A DNA stretch of 57,109 bases from Eubacteriales bacterium (GTDB lineage Bacteria > Bacillota > Clostridia > Lachnospirales > Lachnospiraceae). Position numbers and translations under genes: made by a program. The stretch covers positions 1 to 57,109 of the forward strand of contig JAUNHB010000005.1 in NCBI GenBank assembly GCA_030524125.1, read 5' to 3'. Shown here piece after piece: positions 17,857 to 25,785 of the stretch; within the stretch, counting starts at the first letter, position 1; the number at the start of each line of letters is the position of its first letter. A model generated the notes under the pieces. That model saw only the letters and a list, made by a program, of their open reading frames with translations. It ran no database searches and was not told the DNA's origin.

Positions 17857-18663
17857 TTATCCAATCTCCCATGGCTGTCCACCGGCCAGACAGCCGCCGT
17901 CCACATGGTAGAGCATGCCGGACATGTAGGCGGATGCGTCGCTTGCCAGTAAAATAGCCATTCCGAGCAGATCCTCAGGTTTTCCAGGTCTGGCCATGGC
18001 GATACGATCCAACAAATATTTGGCTAATACGGGATTATCCCATAGGGGTGCGGTTAATTGTGTGCTGATGTGCCCCGGGGAGAGCGCATTAGAACGAATG
18101 CCATATTGAGCCCATTCGATAGCCTGAGAACGGGTCATGGCAGCAACGCCGCTTTTCGACGCTCCGTATATGGAATTTCCGCCAAGCATCATTACGGAAT
18201 TGTATGAAGCTACATTAATAATACTTCCGTTATGATTTTCCTTCATATTTTTGGCAACCGCCTGACTTAAGAAATATGCACCTTTGAGATTAACGCCCAT
18301 AATCTGGTCGAAAAGCTCCGGGTCGTTATCCAGAATAGGATGGCGTTTATTAATGCCCGCCATGTTGACCAATACGTCGATTTTGCCACATTCCTGTACA
18401 ATGCTGTCTACGCATGGCTGTATTTCCTCCGTATGTAGAAGATTCAGAGGGAATACGATCGCTTCTCCGCCTTCCTGCCGAATCTCCTCGGCAAGCGGAT
18501 CCAATCCGGAGCGATTAACGTCGCAGAGGACCATTTTGCCTCCTACGGAAGCCATACCTTTGGAGAGAACACTGCCGATGGCTCCTGCGGCGCCTGTCAT
18601 TACAATTGTTTTCCCTTCAAGTGAGAACAGCTTATTTAAATTGCGGTTTACATTTTTGTTCAT
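17857..18663 (-). CDS. SDR-family oxidoreductase (gluconate 5-dehydrogenase / KduD-like)
   Basis: The 268-residue short-chain dehydrogenase has the cofactor motif TGAAGAIGS near residue 20, NMAGI (NAG variant), catalytic serine in NVASYNSV and YGASKSG for Tyr/Lys. The C-terminus YMSGMLYHVDGGCLAGG is typical of sugar-acid dehydrogenases. Relatives oxidise gluconate to 5-ketogluconate or act on 2-deoxy-3-ketogluconate. The context with a sugar-acid type regulator, a transketolase and a semialdehyde reductase supports a keto-sugar-acid substrate, but not a specific one. GGAGG precedes the ATG by ten bases. Confidence 0.85.
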   Translation of the reverse strand: MNKNVNRNLNKLFSLEGKTIVMTGAAGAIGSVLSKGMASVGGKMVLCDVNRSGLDPLAEEIRQEGGEAIVFPLNLLHTEEIQPCVDSIVQECGKIDVLVNMAGINKRHPILDNDPELFDQIMGVNLKGAYFLSQAVAKNMKENHNGSIINVASYNSVMMLGGNSIYGASKSGVAAMTRSQAIEWAQYGIRSNALSPGHISTQLTAPLWDNPVLAKYLLDRIAMARPGKPEDLLGMAILLASDASAYMSGMLYHVDGGCLAGGQPWEIG

Positions 18664-18852
18664 GAGAATACAACCTCCAGGTCTATCATTTGTTTTAGAT
18701 ACGGTAAGCTATTTGAGGCGTCCTTTAAAAATCTGGCTGGAGCAAATCAATTCATCCTCCTTTCCTTCTTTTGCTCAGTTTTGTAATCAGAACACACAGA
18801 AAGATTTTATCACTCTCTAGTTTCAGAAAAAAGCAAACTTGAGTGATGATAG

Positions 18853-18863
18853 TTGTGTTACAA
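18853..18863. promoter_or_regulatory. FadR-type operator palindrome (copy 2)
   Basis: TTGTGTTACAA has the same TTGT-N3-ACAA symmetry as the site at 16863-16873. It would lie just downstream of the transcription start of the SDR gene, a repressing position. Confidence 0.55.
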
Positions 18864-18878
18864 CATAACTCTATAATG

Positions 18879-18907
18879 AATAAAACATAATTTCACGGAA
18901 AAGTCAA
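18879..18907 (-). promoter_or_regulatory. Candidate promoter of the SDR gene
   Basis: On the minus strand: TTGACT (18902-18907), 17 bases, TTTATT (18879-18884). The -35 is good and the -10 moderate. It leaves a leader of about 200 bases before the SDR start. Confidence 0.45.
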
Positions 18908-19028
18908 TATTTTTTGTTTTAGAACAAGAAAATAGTTAAAACACACAGAAAGATCATATAAATATTGTGAATAAAATACAAATCGAAAGTTGGAAACGTT
19001 GGTTGGAACAATTCCGTTTTCTATACAG

Positions 19029-19057
19029 TTGACTTTTAGGTTTCCGAATGTTAACAT
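19029..19057 (+). promoter_or_regulatory. tRNA-Leu promoter
   Basis: TTGACT (19029-19034), 17 bases, TAACAT (19052-19057), 12 bases before the mature tRNA 5' end. Confidence 0.6.
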
Positions 19058-19069
19058 AAGGAAGTATCA

Positions 19070-19151
19070 GCGGATATGGCGGAATTGGCAGACGCGCCAG
19101 ATTTAGGTTCTGGTGGGACATCCCGTGCAGGTTCGATTCCTGTTATCCGCA
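19070..19151 (+). tRNA. tRNA-Leu (anticodon UAG)
   Basis: The 82-base gene folds with acceptor arms GCGGATA/TATCCGC (19070-19076, 19144-19150) and discriminator A. The anticodon stem is CCAGA/TCTGG around TTTAGGT, giving anticodon TAG at 19104-19106, which reads CUN leucine codons. A long variable arm (GGTGGGACATCCC region) marks a class II tRNA, and the T arm contains GGTTCGATTCC. CCA is not encoded. The terminator that originally followed has been split by an IS element. Confidence 0.95.
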
Positions 19152-19154
19152 GAG

Positions 19155-19173
19155 CGAAACCCCTGTAAAATCA
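19155..19173 (+). terminator. Left half of the tRNA-Leu terminator, interrupted by the IS
   Basis: GAAACCCCTGTAAAATCA here and CAGGGTTTTTTC at 20840-20851 would join, after removal of the IS and one copy of the 10-base duplication, into AAACCCCTG-TAAAAT-CAGGGTTTTTT. That is a hairpin with one bulged C and a T run, i.e. an intrinsic terminator. Confidence 0.7.
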
Positions 19174-19182
19174 AGGGCACTG

Positions 19183-19212
19183 AAAAACTCTCGTTTTTTT
19201 GCGAGAGTTTTT
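19183..19212. terminator. Hairpin inside the left IS end
   Basis: AAAAACTCTCG (19183-19193) and CGAGAGTTTTT (19202-19212) flank TTTTTTTG. It would stop transposase transcripts on the minus strand and, on the plus strand, may replace the disrupted tRNA terminator. Confidence 0.75.
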
Positions 19213-19403
19213 CTTTCTTCTATAAAATTCTATAAAATATAATGTTTCTTTTCTTCCAGACAAACAAAAAACAAGTATTTAACCTGCCGCATATGCCATG
19301 AGCTTTGTAATTCTTTTCACATTTACTACAAATGCTGTGAAATACATTTGTATTTGCATGGAAAATAACCCTGTAGAATCCGCTCTGCGTGATCCGTGGG
19401 TTT

Positions 19404-20333
19404 TCAACTCTCCATTTTTTCTTCAATTCTATGCCGTATACGCAGGCGCTCGCAAAACTCGTCACTGGATTCAAATTCCAGACGTGCTCGATTATTTTCA
19501 CTGACCTGTGTAATGCTGTAACTGTGATTTTTTCCTTTTCCTACCTTACATTGTTCTTTTAACGGACATTTGCCGCATTTTTTCTTACTGAACACATAAT
19601 TGTGATATTGGTTTCCGTTCTTTGCACCTCTTTTTTCTACTCGCATAGCCAATTCACCAGCCGTACACTGTAGCATTTTCGCATCTTTATTAAAACAGAA
19701 CCCGTCTGCTAACCCTGCATTCGCTGCTGCTGCAACAGCTGAATTTGTCCGTGCTATTAATGCGATTCCTTCCCCGCATGCGTCAAGATTTTCTTCGCTG
19801 ACATATGCCATATCCCCAACTACTTCTGTGACTTCAATCCCATTTTTTGTCGATTCCTTTATCAACTCCGGTAACTGCTGACCATCCGGTGCGCATCCGG
19901 ACGTTACATGAATGCCAGCAATCAGTCTTTCCTCTGTCATAGCCAGATGATTTTTATATCCATAAAATGTGTTTGTAGGCGTTTTGTGTCCGAAGCGAGC
20001 ATCCTCATCATCTTTTGAACGAATTTCTCTGATTTTTTGTGTTTTCAATAATTCCTCTATCTTTCCTGACAACTTCTGTATCTTTTTATCTCCGCAGTCG
20101 GTAATGTCTTCTTTTAATACAGAAAGCAATTCCTCAGTATAAGCAATTTCTTCATTCAAGTCAGCTTCTACAGAAGGCTTTTCTGGAAATTTTTCTGACA
20201 GTTCATAAGTCTTTTTATAAATTTCCTTGCGCAACTGTTTACTTAAATCCCGAAGAATCTGAGTTGGGGCTTTTGCACGGACAGCCGCATCCGTATGGGT
20301 AGAATCAACAATAATCGTTCCTGATTTGATCAA
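19404..20333 (-). CDS. IS1182 transposase, catalytic segment (second frame)
   Basis: The 309-residue segment begins at a TTG used here as a leucine codon in LIKSGTIIVDSTHTDAAVR, where VDSTH carries the first catalytic aspartate. RFGHKTPTNTFYGYKNHLAM and VVGDMAYVSEENL (second Asp region) follow. A CGKCPLKEQC cysteine cluster and the conserved RLRIRHRIEEK near the end are characteristic. It overlaps the upstream segment by four bases in the -1 frame. After RIEEKMES it stops, but the -1 frame continues with NGELKTHGSRRADSTGLFSM, then QIQMYFTAFVVNVKRITKLM and AYAAG, the normal family C-terminus, to a stop at 19279. A catalytic glutamate is expected in that final region. Confidence 0.85.
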   Translation of the reverse strand: MIKSGTIIVDSTHTDAAVRAKAPTQILRDLSKQLRKEIYKKTYELSEKFPEKPSVEADLNEEIAYTEELLSVLKEDITDCGDKKIQKLSGKIEELLKTQKIREIRSKDDEDARFGHKTPTNTFYGYKNHLAMTEERLIAGIHVTSGCAPDGQQLPELIKESTKNGIEVTEVVGDMAYVSEENLDACGEGIALIARTNSAVAAAANAGLADGFCFNKDAKMLQCTAGELAMRVEKRGAKNGNQYHNYVFSKKKCGKCPLKEQCKVGKGKNHSYSITQVSENNRARLEFESSDEFCERLRIRHRIEEKMES

Positions 20334-20740
20334 TCCTTTTTTAACGCCTGTTGTATAGTTTCTTTTAACATTTCTTCCAGAATATCTTCTGTAATTCTGG
20401 TCTTTCTGAATTTTGTCAAAAGGCTTGGGTTAATCATGGGAGCCTCTGGATCAAGGTCTAAAAAATATTTAAAAGCCATGTCGGTCTGGGCACTGCTGAT
20501 TAACCGTTCATCTGACAAGTCATAAAGTTTTTTCAAAAACATAAGTTTGAACATCATTTCAGGTTCTTTGGCCGGACGACCAAAATGTTCACAATATTGC
20601 TTACGAAGCATCGGATTGACAAAACTAAAATCAATGTGTTCTTTCATTCTTCGTAAAAGATGCTTTTCAGGGATAATCATGTCATAAAGACTCTTGTATG
20701 GTGATAGTCCCAGACTCATTTGTGAATTGTCTTTTAACAT
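20330..20740 (-). CDS. IS1182 transposase, N-terminal segment (first frame)
   Basis: The 136-residue segment holds the DUF772-type N-terminal domain: YKSLYDMIIPEKHLLRRM, FGRPAKEPEMMFKLMFLKKLY and SLLTKFRKTRITEDILEEML. In the zero frame it ends QALKKD-stop. The junction reads TTA AAA AAG GAT TGA; the heptamer A_AAA_AAG (20336-20342) allows a -1 slip to give QALKKGLIKSGT and the catalytic part. This is either programmed frameshifting or a one-base loss in an A run. Confidence 0.85.
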   Translation of the reverse strand: MLKDNSQMSLGLSPYKSLYDMIIPEKHLLRRMKEHIDFSFVNPMLRKQYCEHFGRPAKEPEMMFKLMFLKKLYDLSDERLISSAQTDMAFKYFLDLDPEAPMINPSLLTKFRKTRITEDILEEMLKETIQQALKKD

Positions 20741-20841
20741 ATCGAATACCCTTCCCTTTTTCTTTTATTATATCAGTACATAAAGAAAAAGCCTAACTCT
20801 TTTCAACAGAATTAGACTTTTTCAGTGCCCTTGTAAAATCA

Positions 20842-20851
20842 GGGTTTTTTC
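20842..20851 (+). terminator. Right half of the tRNA-Leu terminator
   Basis: GGGTTTTTTC, which with the preceding CA forms the 3' arm and T run of the terminator interrupted by the IS. See the left half at 19155-19173. Confidence 0.65.
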
Positions 20852-20915
20852 TTTTCCGGATTGTAATTCATGTTGTGCAGGACCGGAGAAATGGATATTT
20901 ATCCTGCGAAGGGCC

Positions 20916-22439
20916 TTACGAAGGCTTCGGTGGTTCCATACTAATCTGCCGGTATTCCCGGGCGCTGTATCCGGTGATTTTGTTAAAGTAGGATGAAAAA
21001 TATTTATAATTTTTATAACCGACCATCTCAGCAATCTCATAATACTTATAATCTTTTTGCAGGATTAATTCTTTTGCTTTTTCGATTCTTAACCGATGAA
21101 GATATTCCTTGAAAGAATAACCGGTCGTCTTTTTAAATATCCGGCAAAAATAACCGGGAGAAAGATAGACAATTTTTGCCACGTCCTCTAAATGAAGATC
21201 TTCCTTGAAGTTTTTCTTCATATAATCAAGCGCAGCCCGGATCTGCATATTAAAGTCTGCTGCAGTTTCATAAGAGGCAGGAAGAAACAGACTGGTGATC
21301 AGGTCAAGAACTTCTTTTGCGGTTTCGGATTCGTGTATCAGTCGTTCAAATTCGTTGATATTTACATCCTCTTTCTGCAGAGAGCTTGCATAAATAACAA
21401 GACGCAGTGCGGAATCGAGAAAATCCTGCCTTGATGCTTTGTTTGTTTTCATAAAATGATAATATTCATCAAACAAAAGCTGGAGCTCATGTGCCTGACC
21501 GGAGAAAGATGATTTCATAATATTTTTCTCATACTCATAAGGAGAGATCTTTTCTGTGAGTTCAAACTCGGCTGTTGGATCTGTGATAATATATGGCAGA
21601 TCAGTATTCCAGAAGCAGTGAGAAAGTGTCTGCTGCAAGAGGTGGAATGCGGGAGGAAGATCCTGCCATGACTGGATCCCGGACATAACGGCAATAAAAT
21701 TGCCAAAGACAAGAGGCTGTATAGAAGGAAGAAGCTGTTCCATTGCATCATTGTCCAGAGGTTTTTTACTTGTATCAAGAATGAATACGGCTACATGATG
21801 CTCGGCGAAAAAGCATAGCGGTGAGTAATCCCGGAAGAACTGAAAAAACTGGCCGAGAGCATATTTCTCATCGGAGCAATTGCACTGAACAAGCATAAGC
21901 GCAATGGGGATATGCTCCAGATTGACGACAAGATCAGCGCATTTCTTTGAAAAATGAGAGAAAGAAATCTCTTTTTTTAAAAAACGATAGATGAGCGTCG
22001 ATTTGATCAACAACTGATTTTCGTTAAAGATAGTTTGCATTTGATGCAATTTTTCATTGTGCCGGCGTTCTTGTTCGAATTCGGATTTTACTTTCAGGAC
22101 TGTATTGAGGATTTCATTGCTGTCTGCATTTTTGGAACGAAACCCGTTAACCTGCACATCAATCGCTTCTTTTAAATTGTCTGTAGTGTCGTAAGCAGTC
22201 AGAATGATTACTTTTGTATCAGGCAGACTCTGATTTAATTTTCGGGCTAATTCAAATCCGTCCATAACAGGCATGGAAATATCAGTGAGCACGATATCCG
22301 GCCGTATTTGCAGGGAAATCTGCAGAGCTTCCATGCCGTTGGACGCTTCAAACACTTCCAGACCGTGCTCTTCCCATGGGATAGTATAACACATTCCCTT
22401 TCTGATAAAATCCTCGTCATCAACTAGCAAAAGCTTCAT
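20916..22439 (-). CDS. Response regulator, YesN type (receiver + AraC HTH)
   Basis: The 507-residue cytosolic regulator has a receiver domain at 1-120 (LLVDDEDFIRKG acidic pair; phospho-acceptor in VLTDISMPVMDG; IILTAYD). A long middle region of about 280 residues follows, then two AraC helix-turn-helix motifs at the C-terminus (LEDVAKIVYLSPGYFCRIFKK and YYEIAEMVGYKNYKYFSSYF). The frame is open to 22508, but AAGGAGA places the start at ATG 22439. The sensor kinase gene is 34 bases upstream in the same operon. The divergent importer genes starting at 24445 are the likely target. Confidence 0.93.
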   Translation of the reverse strand: MKLLLVDDEDFIRKGMCYTIPWEEHGLEVFEASNGMEALQISLQIRPDIVLTDISMPVMDGFELARKLNQSLPDTKVIILTAYDTTDNLKEAIDVQVNGFRSKNADSNEILNTVLKVKSEFEQERRHNEKLHQMQTIFNENQLLIKSTLIYRFLKKEISFSHFSKKCADLVVNLEHIPIALMLVQCNCSDEKYALGQFFQFFRDYSPLCFFAEHHVAVFILDTSKKPLDNDAMEQLLPSIQPLVFGNFIAVMSGIQSWQDLPPAFHLLQQTLSHCFWNTDLPYIITDPTAEFELTEKISPYEYEKNIMKSSFSGQAHELQLLFDEYYHFMKTNKASRQDFLDSALRLVIYASSLQKEDVNINEFERLIHESETAKEVLDLITSLFLPASYETAADFNMQIRAALDYMKKNFKEDLHLEDVAKIVYLSPGYFCRIFKKTTGYSFKEYLHRLRIEKAKELILQKDYKYYEIAEMVGYKNYKYFSSYFNKITGYSAREYRQISMEPPKPS

Positions 22440-22473
22440 GCGCGCTCTCCTTAGAAAAATATTTTGAAGGTAG

Positions 22474-24210
22474 CTAAAGAGTATCTGTAGTCTGCGGATG
22501 CTCAACAACAGGCTGGGTTATGCGAAAAACGGTGAACACTCCGTCAAGAAAGCAGGAGAGTCCATAGGAGGTTCCATATTTGAGACGGATACGTTCATTG
22601 ATATTATGGATCGCCAGTCCCCGGGTATGAAGAGGCTTTGAACTGAGAAGACCTTTTATTTCTTTCACATCAGCGGGAATTCCATTATTCGCAACTTCGT
22701 AAATAAGAGTTGAGCCTTCTGTGTAGATATGAATCGCCACGATGCCGTCTGTTGAATGAGAAAGGCCATGCACAAGAGCATTTTCGACAAGCGGCTGTAA
22801 AAGAAAGCTTAACACGGAAAGTGTTTTTAACGAATCTGCGCAGGCGACAGAAAACAGAATTTTGCTGCCGTACCTGATCTGCTGTATATTAATATAACAA
22901 GTGAGATGCTCAAGCTCATATCCCAGCGATACCAGATTATGATTTCCATCTGACTTTAGAGTCATACGCATCATTTTTGACAGATTGGAAACCATAACGC
23001 TTGTATTAGCGGAATCTCCCATTTTGGACATCCAGTATATGGTATCTAATGTGTTATATAAAAAATGAGGATTTAACTGAGACTGCAGTGCGTCCAGACG
23101 AGATTGCTTTAATCGCAATTCGCCCATATATACTTTGTTATAGAGGTATTCAAGTCTTTCCGCCATATGGTTATAATTGCTGGATAGAATCTGAATTTCC
23201 CGGCACCCGCTGACAGCTATGCGGTCAGAGAAGCGCTCCTTTGATAATTCTGTCATGTGCTCGCCCAATCGCTTTAAAGGCGCGGTGATCAGCCTTGAAA
23301 AACAGAAGGAGAGCAGCAGCGTAAAAATAAAAATCAGTATTTCGGCAGTTCCAATAGAAAAACGAAAGGTTTGTTTAATGTTGCTTAGCACTTCCGGTGC
23401 CGTCAGACTGTATAAAATGGGCCCGTTTTTTAATTGATAGGAAGAAGTAATAACGTCATCTTCAATCCAGCTGGTCGTGCCGGATGACATTTTTTCAGAG
23501 AGAGAATCATACGTGGGAAGCGTTCCCCCTTTATCAATATATCCGCCGGCATCCAGCCATATAATAAGCGTGTTTTCTGGCGACACGATAAAATAAGAAA
23601 TCTGCTCTTCTTTTTGAAATTGTGTCAGAATTTCCTTTAGGCCAGAACCTGTCACAGCCAGCTTGATATAGCCGACATATTCTGATAAATTGGACGGATT
23701 TTTAAGGTGGCGCAGTAGATAGATATAATCATGCGCACCGGTGCAGAAAGAAAAATCCCAGTAGGGATCAGAACCAGAATCATTAAGTACGGCATAGTCT
23801 TCACTTGTTAATTTGACATTATTATTACTGATAAGACAATCGCCGCTTTCTGTATAAAGTCCGATATCGTGGATATTTTCCACATAACTAAATGGAAGTG
23901 AAGAAAGCGCATTGGCAGCATCCAGCTTAATAAATAAATATTCGGAAGAATCAAGGCCGGCGTCAGCAGTAAGATAAGCACGCAGAGACTCTTCAACCAG
24001 AGGATAGATAGAAAGTTCTAACGCGTTTGTAAAAACGGCATCTATATTGCTCCCTATTTCATTGATGTTTGCCGTATACAGCGTCTGAAGATCCCTCTTT
24101 GCATTTGTGGTAAAGATATTACTTGTAATAGTAAAAATAATGAAAAGCGGAAAAGTGGACAGACAGATAAATAAAAGAATAATCTGCTGATGCATGGTGA
24201 AATTTTTCAT
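22474..24210 (-). CDS. Sensor histidine kinase, YesM type
   Basis: The 578-residue membrane kinase has a first transmembrane helix at about residues 7-30 (IILLFICLSTFPLFIIFTI) and an extracellular sensory domain of about 250 residues. The second helix is at about 280-305 and is followed by a HAMP segment. The kinase core has LQSQLNPHFLYNTLDTIYWM with the phospho-histidine, and an HATPase domain with LLQPLVENALVHGL (N box) and GLAIHNINERI (G box). ATG 24234 lacks a ribosome site; AAGGAG fits ATG 24210. It probably senses a sugar or a solute-loaded binding protein and phosphorylates the YesN partner. Confidence 0.92.
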   Translation of the reverse strand: MKNFTMHQQIILLFICLSTFPLFIIFTITSNIFTTNAKRDLQTLYTANINEIGSNIDAVFTNALELSIYPLVEESLRAYLTADAGLDSSEYLFIKLDAANALSSLPFSYVENIHDIGLYTESGDCLISNNNVKLTSEDYAVLNDSGSDPYWDFSFCTGAHDYIYLLRHLKNPSNLSEYVGYIKLAVTGSGLKEILTQFQKEEQISYFIVSPENTLIIWLDAGGYIDKGGTLPTYDSLSEKMSSGTTSWIEDDVITSSYQLKNGPILYSLTAPEVLSNIKQTFRFSIGTAEILIFIFTLLLSFCFSRLITAPLKRLGEHMTELSKERFSDRIAVSGCREIQILSSNYNHMAERLEYLYNKVYMGELRLKQSRLDALQSQLNPHFLYNTLDTIYWMSKMGDSANTSVMVSNLSKMMRMTLKSDGNHNLVSLGYELEHLTCYINIQQIRYGSKILFSVACADSLKTLSVLSFLLQPLVENALVHGLSHSTDGIVAIHIYTEGSTLIYEVANNGIPADVKEIKGLLSSKPLHTRGLAIHNINERIRLKYGTSYGLSCFLDGVFTVFRITQPVVEHPQTTDTL

Positions 24211-24444
24211 TCTCTGTGATTCTCCTTTGGCCATATTTTAGCATCTGCCCAAACAAACCGCAACGAGGGGAGGCGAAAAAGGCAAATACGGAACGGAAAA
24301 GCAAATTTTTAGGATAAAGAAAACAGATGAAAAAGACAGAAGAGAAGAACGTGGGATATGGAACACAAATACGCAGGTTTTTCGCGATACCGGAGCCTGA
24401 TAAAATGAATACAACAAGAAAACAAAAAGAAAGGCGGATGATGT
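24211..24444. promoter_or_regulatory. Divergent control region between yesM and the importer
   Basis: This 234-base AT-rich region carries the promoters of both operons. On the plus strand TGATAAAAT (about 24398-24406) is a plausible -10 for the binding-protein gene without a good -35, as expected for an activator-dependent promoter. On the minus strand TTGCGG, 17 bases, TAAAAT precedes yesM. I could not define a YesN site. Confidence 0.4.
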
Positions 24445-25773
24445 ATGAAAAAGAGAATGATTTCAGTTGGACTGACCCTGATGCTCGCGATGGGACTGAC
24501 GGCATGCGGAAACACATCAGGATCTGTTTCTGGCGGGGGCGCGGCAGAAAGTGACAAAGCGACGGAGCTCGTTGTATCCCATTATTATCTGGAGGAAGAG
24601 CGGGGGAGTAATGCTTCCGGAGATACATTTTTGACGATGCTCGAAAAGTATGAGGAAGAACACACAGATATTACAATCACGCAGCAAACCATGTCGCAGG
24701 CGGATTTTACAACAAAGATTCAGGCGCAGGCTGCGGCAAACGAGCTGCCGGATGTATTTATGGTAAAGGGATCCTGGATAAAAAACTTTGTGGACAACGG
24801 GGTTTTAGCTGCCATGGACGACTATCTGGAGAAATATGAATATAAGGATACCTTCAGAGATGATGCGTTTGATGCCTGTGAAGTGAATGGCCAGATCTAT
24901 GGTATTCCGAATCAGCTCTCCCTCACTTCTGTTGTCTTCTATAATGCAGAACTGTGGAAAGAGGCAGGCTATGATGAGTTTCCGACCACATGGGAGGAGC
25001 TCTTTGCAGCAAATGAAACATTTAAAGAAAAGGGAATTGCAACGTTTTCCCTTGGAAATAAGGATAAATGGCCGGCAGAATCCTGTATTATCTCCACAAT
25101 TGGCGACAGGTATACAGGGACTGACTGGACAAACAGTATCATTGCAAATGACGGAAGCGCAAAATTCACAGATCCAAAGTTTGTTGATGCGTTAGATATG
25201 TTTAAAAAGATGTCAGACAGCGGTATGTTTAATGCCGATTGCAATACGATAACAGATACGCAGGCAGCGGAATACTACGCGCAGGGTCAGGCAGCCGCGA
25301 CAATTTCCGGGCATTGGGAGATCGCAACTCTCCAATCTCTTGCGGACGATGAATTACTTGGCAGTACCAGAGTTGCCCTGCTGCCAAACAATGACGGATC
25401 GGAACCGGACAGCTTTTCCGGCGGGTGCGGATGGTATTTTGGAGTGAATGCAAACCTTACAGGAGAGAAGCTGGATGCTGCGATGGAGTTTGTTTTAGCG
25501 ACATCCGGATATGACGCAAGCGTTTATACGGCGGAGACATATGGACTGCCGTCGGGAAATATTGTAGAGAATGTAGACTTGTCCGGATTCCCGCAGCTGA
25601 CACAGGATTTTGTCGCGCTGGTAAATCGGGTGTCTCTGACCCCGACTTACGATCTTCAGATGGACGGCGCGGTGATCGAGGTGATGAATACAGGCCTGCA
25701 GGATATTTTAAACGGGACTAAAGATGCAGGAAGTGTTGCAGAAGAGATCCAGACAGAACAGGATCAGTTATAA
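24445..25773 (+). CDS. Extracellular solute-binding lipoprotein, sugar ABC importer
   Basis: The 442-residue lipoprotein has a signal peptide and lipobox LTACGN (Cys near residue 21). It is a family 1 binding protein: the mature part contains ITITQQTMSQADFTTKIQAQ, ELPDVFMVKGSW, GQIYGIPNQLSLTSVVFYN and WEELFAANETF, the classic oligosaccharide-binder layout. The two permeases follow. Context with a beta-mannosidase suggests a mannose-containing di- or oligosaccharide. No ATPase is encoded here, so a shared MsmK/MsmX-type ATPase elsewhere must energise it. A hairpin follows the gene and would favour higher expression of the binding protein. Confidence 0.92.
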   Translation: MKKRMISVGLTLMLAMGLTACGNTSGSVSGGGAAESDKATELVVSHYYLEEERGSNASGDTFLTMLEKYEEEHTDITITQQTMSQADFTTKIQAQAAANELPDVFMVKGSWIKNFVDNGVLAAMDDYLEKYEYKDTFRDDAFDACEVNGQIYGIPNQLSLTSVVFYNAELWKEAGYDEFPTTWEELFAANETFKEKGIATFSLGNKDKWPAESCIISTIGDRYTGTDWTNSIIANDGSAKFTDPKFVDALDMFKKMSDSGMFNADCNTITDTQAAEYYAQGQAAATISGHWEIATLQSLADDELLGSTRVALLPNNDGSEPDSFSGGCGWYFGVNANLTGEKLDAAMEFVLATSGYDASVYTAETYGLPSGNIVENVDLSGFPQLTQDFVALVNRVSLTPTYDLQMDGAVIEVMNTGLQDILNGTKDAGSVAEEIQTEQDQL

Positions 25774-25785
25774 AGAAATTTGAAA

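Larger units (their letters stand above)
18664..19069. other. 406-base AT-rich gap between the SDR gene and tRNA-Leu
   Basis: No gene with start context is visible. The stretch holds the SDR promoter region (18879-18907, minus), the palindrome at 18853-18863 and the tRNA promoter at 19029-19057. The remainder is AT-rich sequence without clear structure. Confidence 0.6.
19174..20831 (-). mobile_element. IS1182-family insertion sequence, complete ends
   Basis: The 1658-bp element has terminal inverted repeats AGGGCACTGAAAAA (19174-19187) and TTTTTCAGTGCCCT (20818-20831). It is flanked by a direct repeat TGTAAAATCA (19164-19173 and 20832-20841), a 10-base target duplication. The transposase lies on the minus strand in three frame segments: 20740-20330, 20333-19404 and a tail to 19279. 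Both frame breaks fall in runs of six A and both are bridged by a -1 shift, giving a protein of about 486 residues. An internal terminator sits at 19183-19212. The matching target repeats imply recent insertion. Confidence 0.88.

Noticed and set aside
19070..20841. tRNA-Leu as attachment site of an integrative element
   Set aside because: No integrase gene and no duplicated tRNA 3' end were found; the direct repeat next to the tRNA is explained by the IS.
24211..24444. CcpA (cre) site in the importer control region
   Set aside because: No stretch matching TGWAANCGNTNWCA with acceptable symmetry was found by eye, although hprK implies that CcpA-type control exists in the organism.
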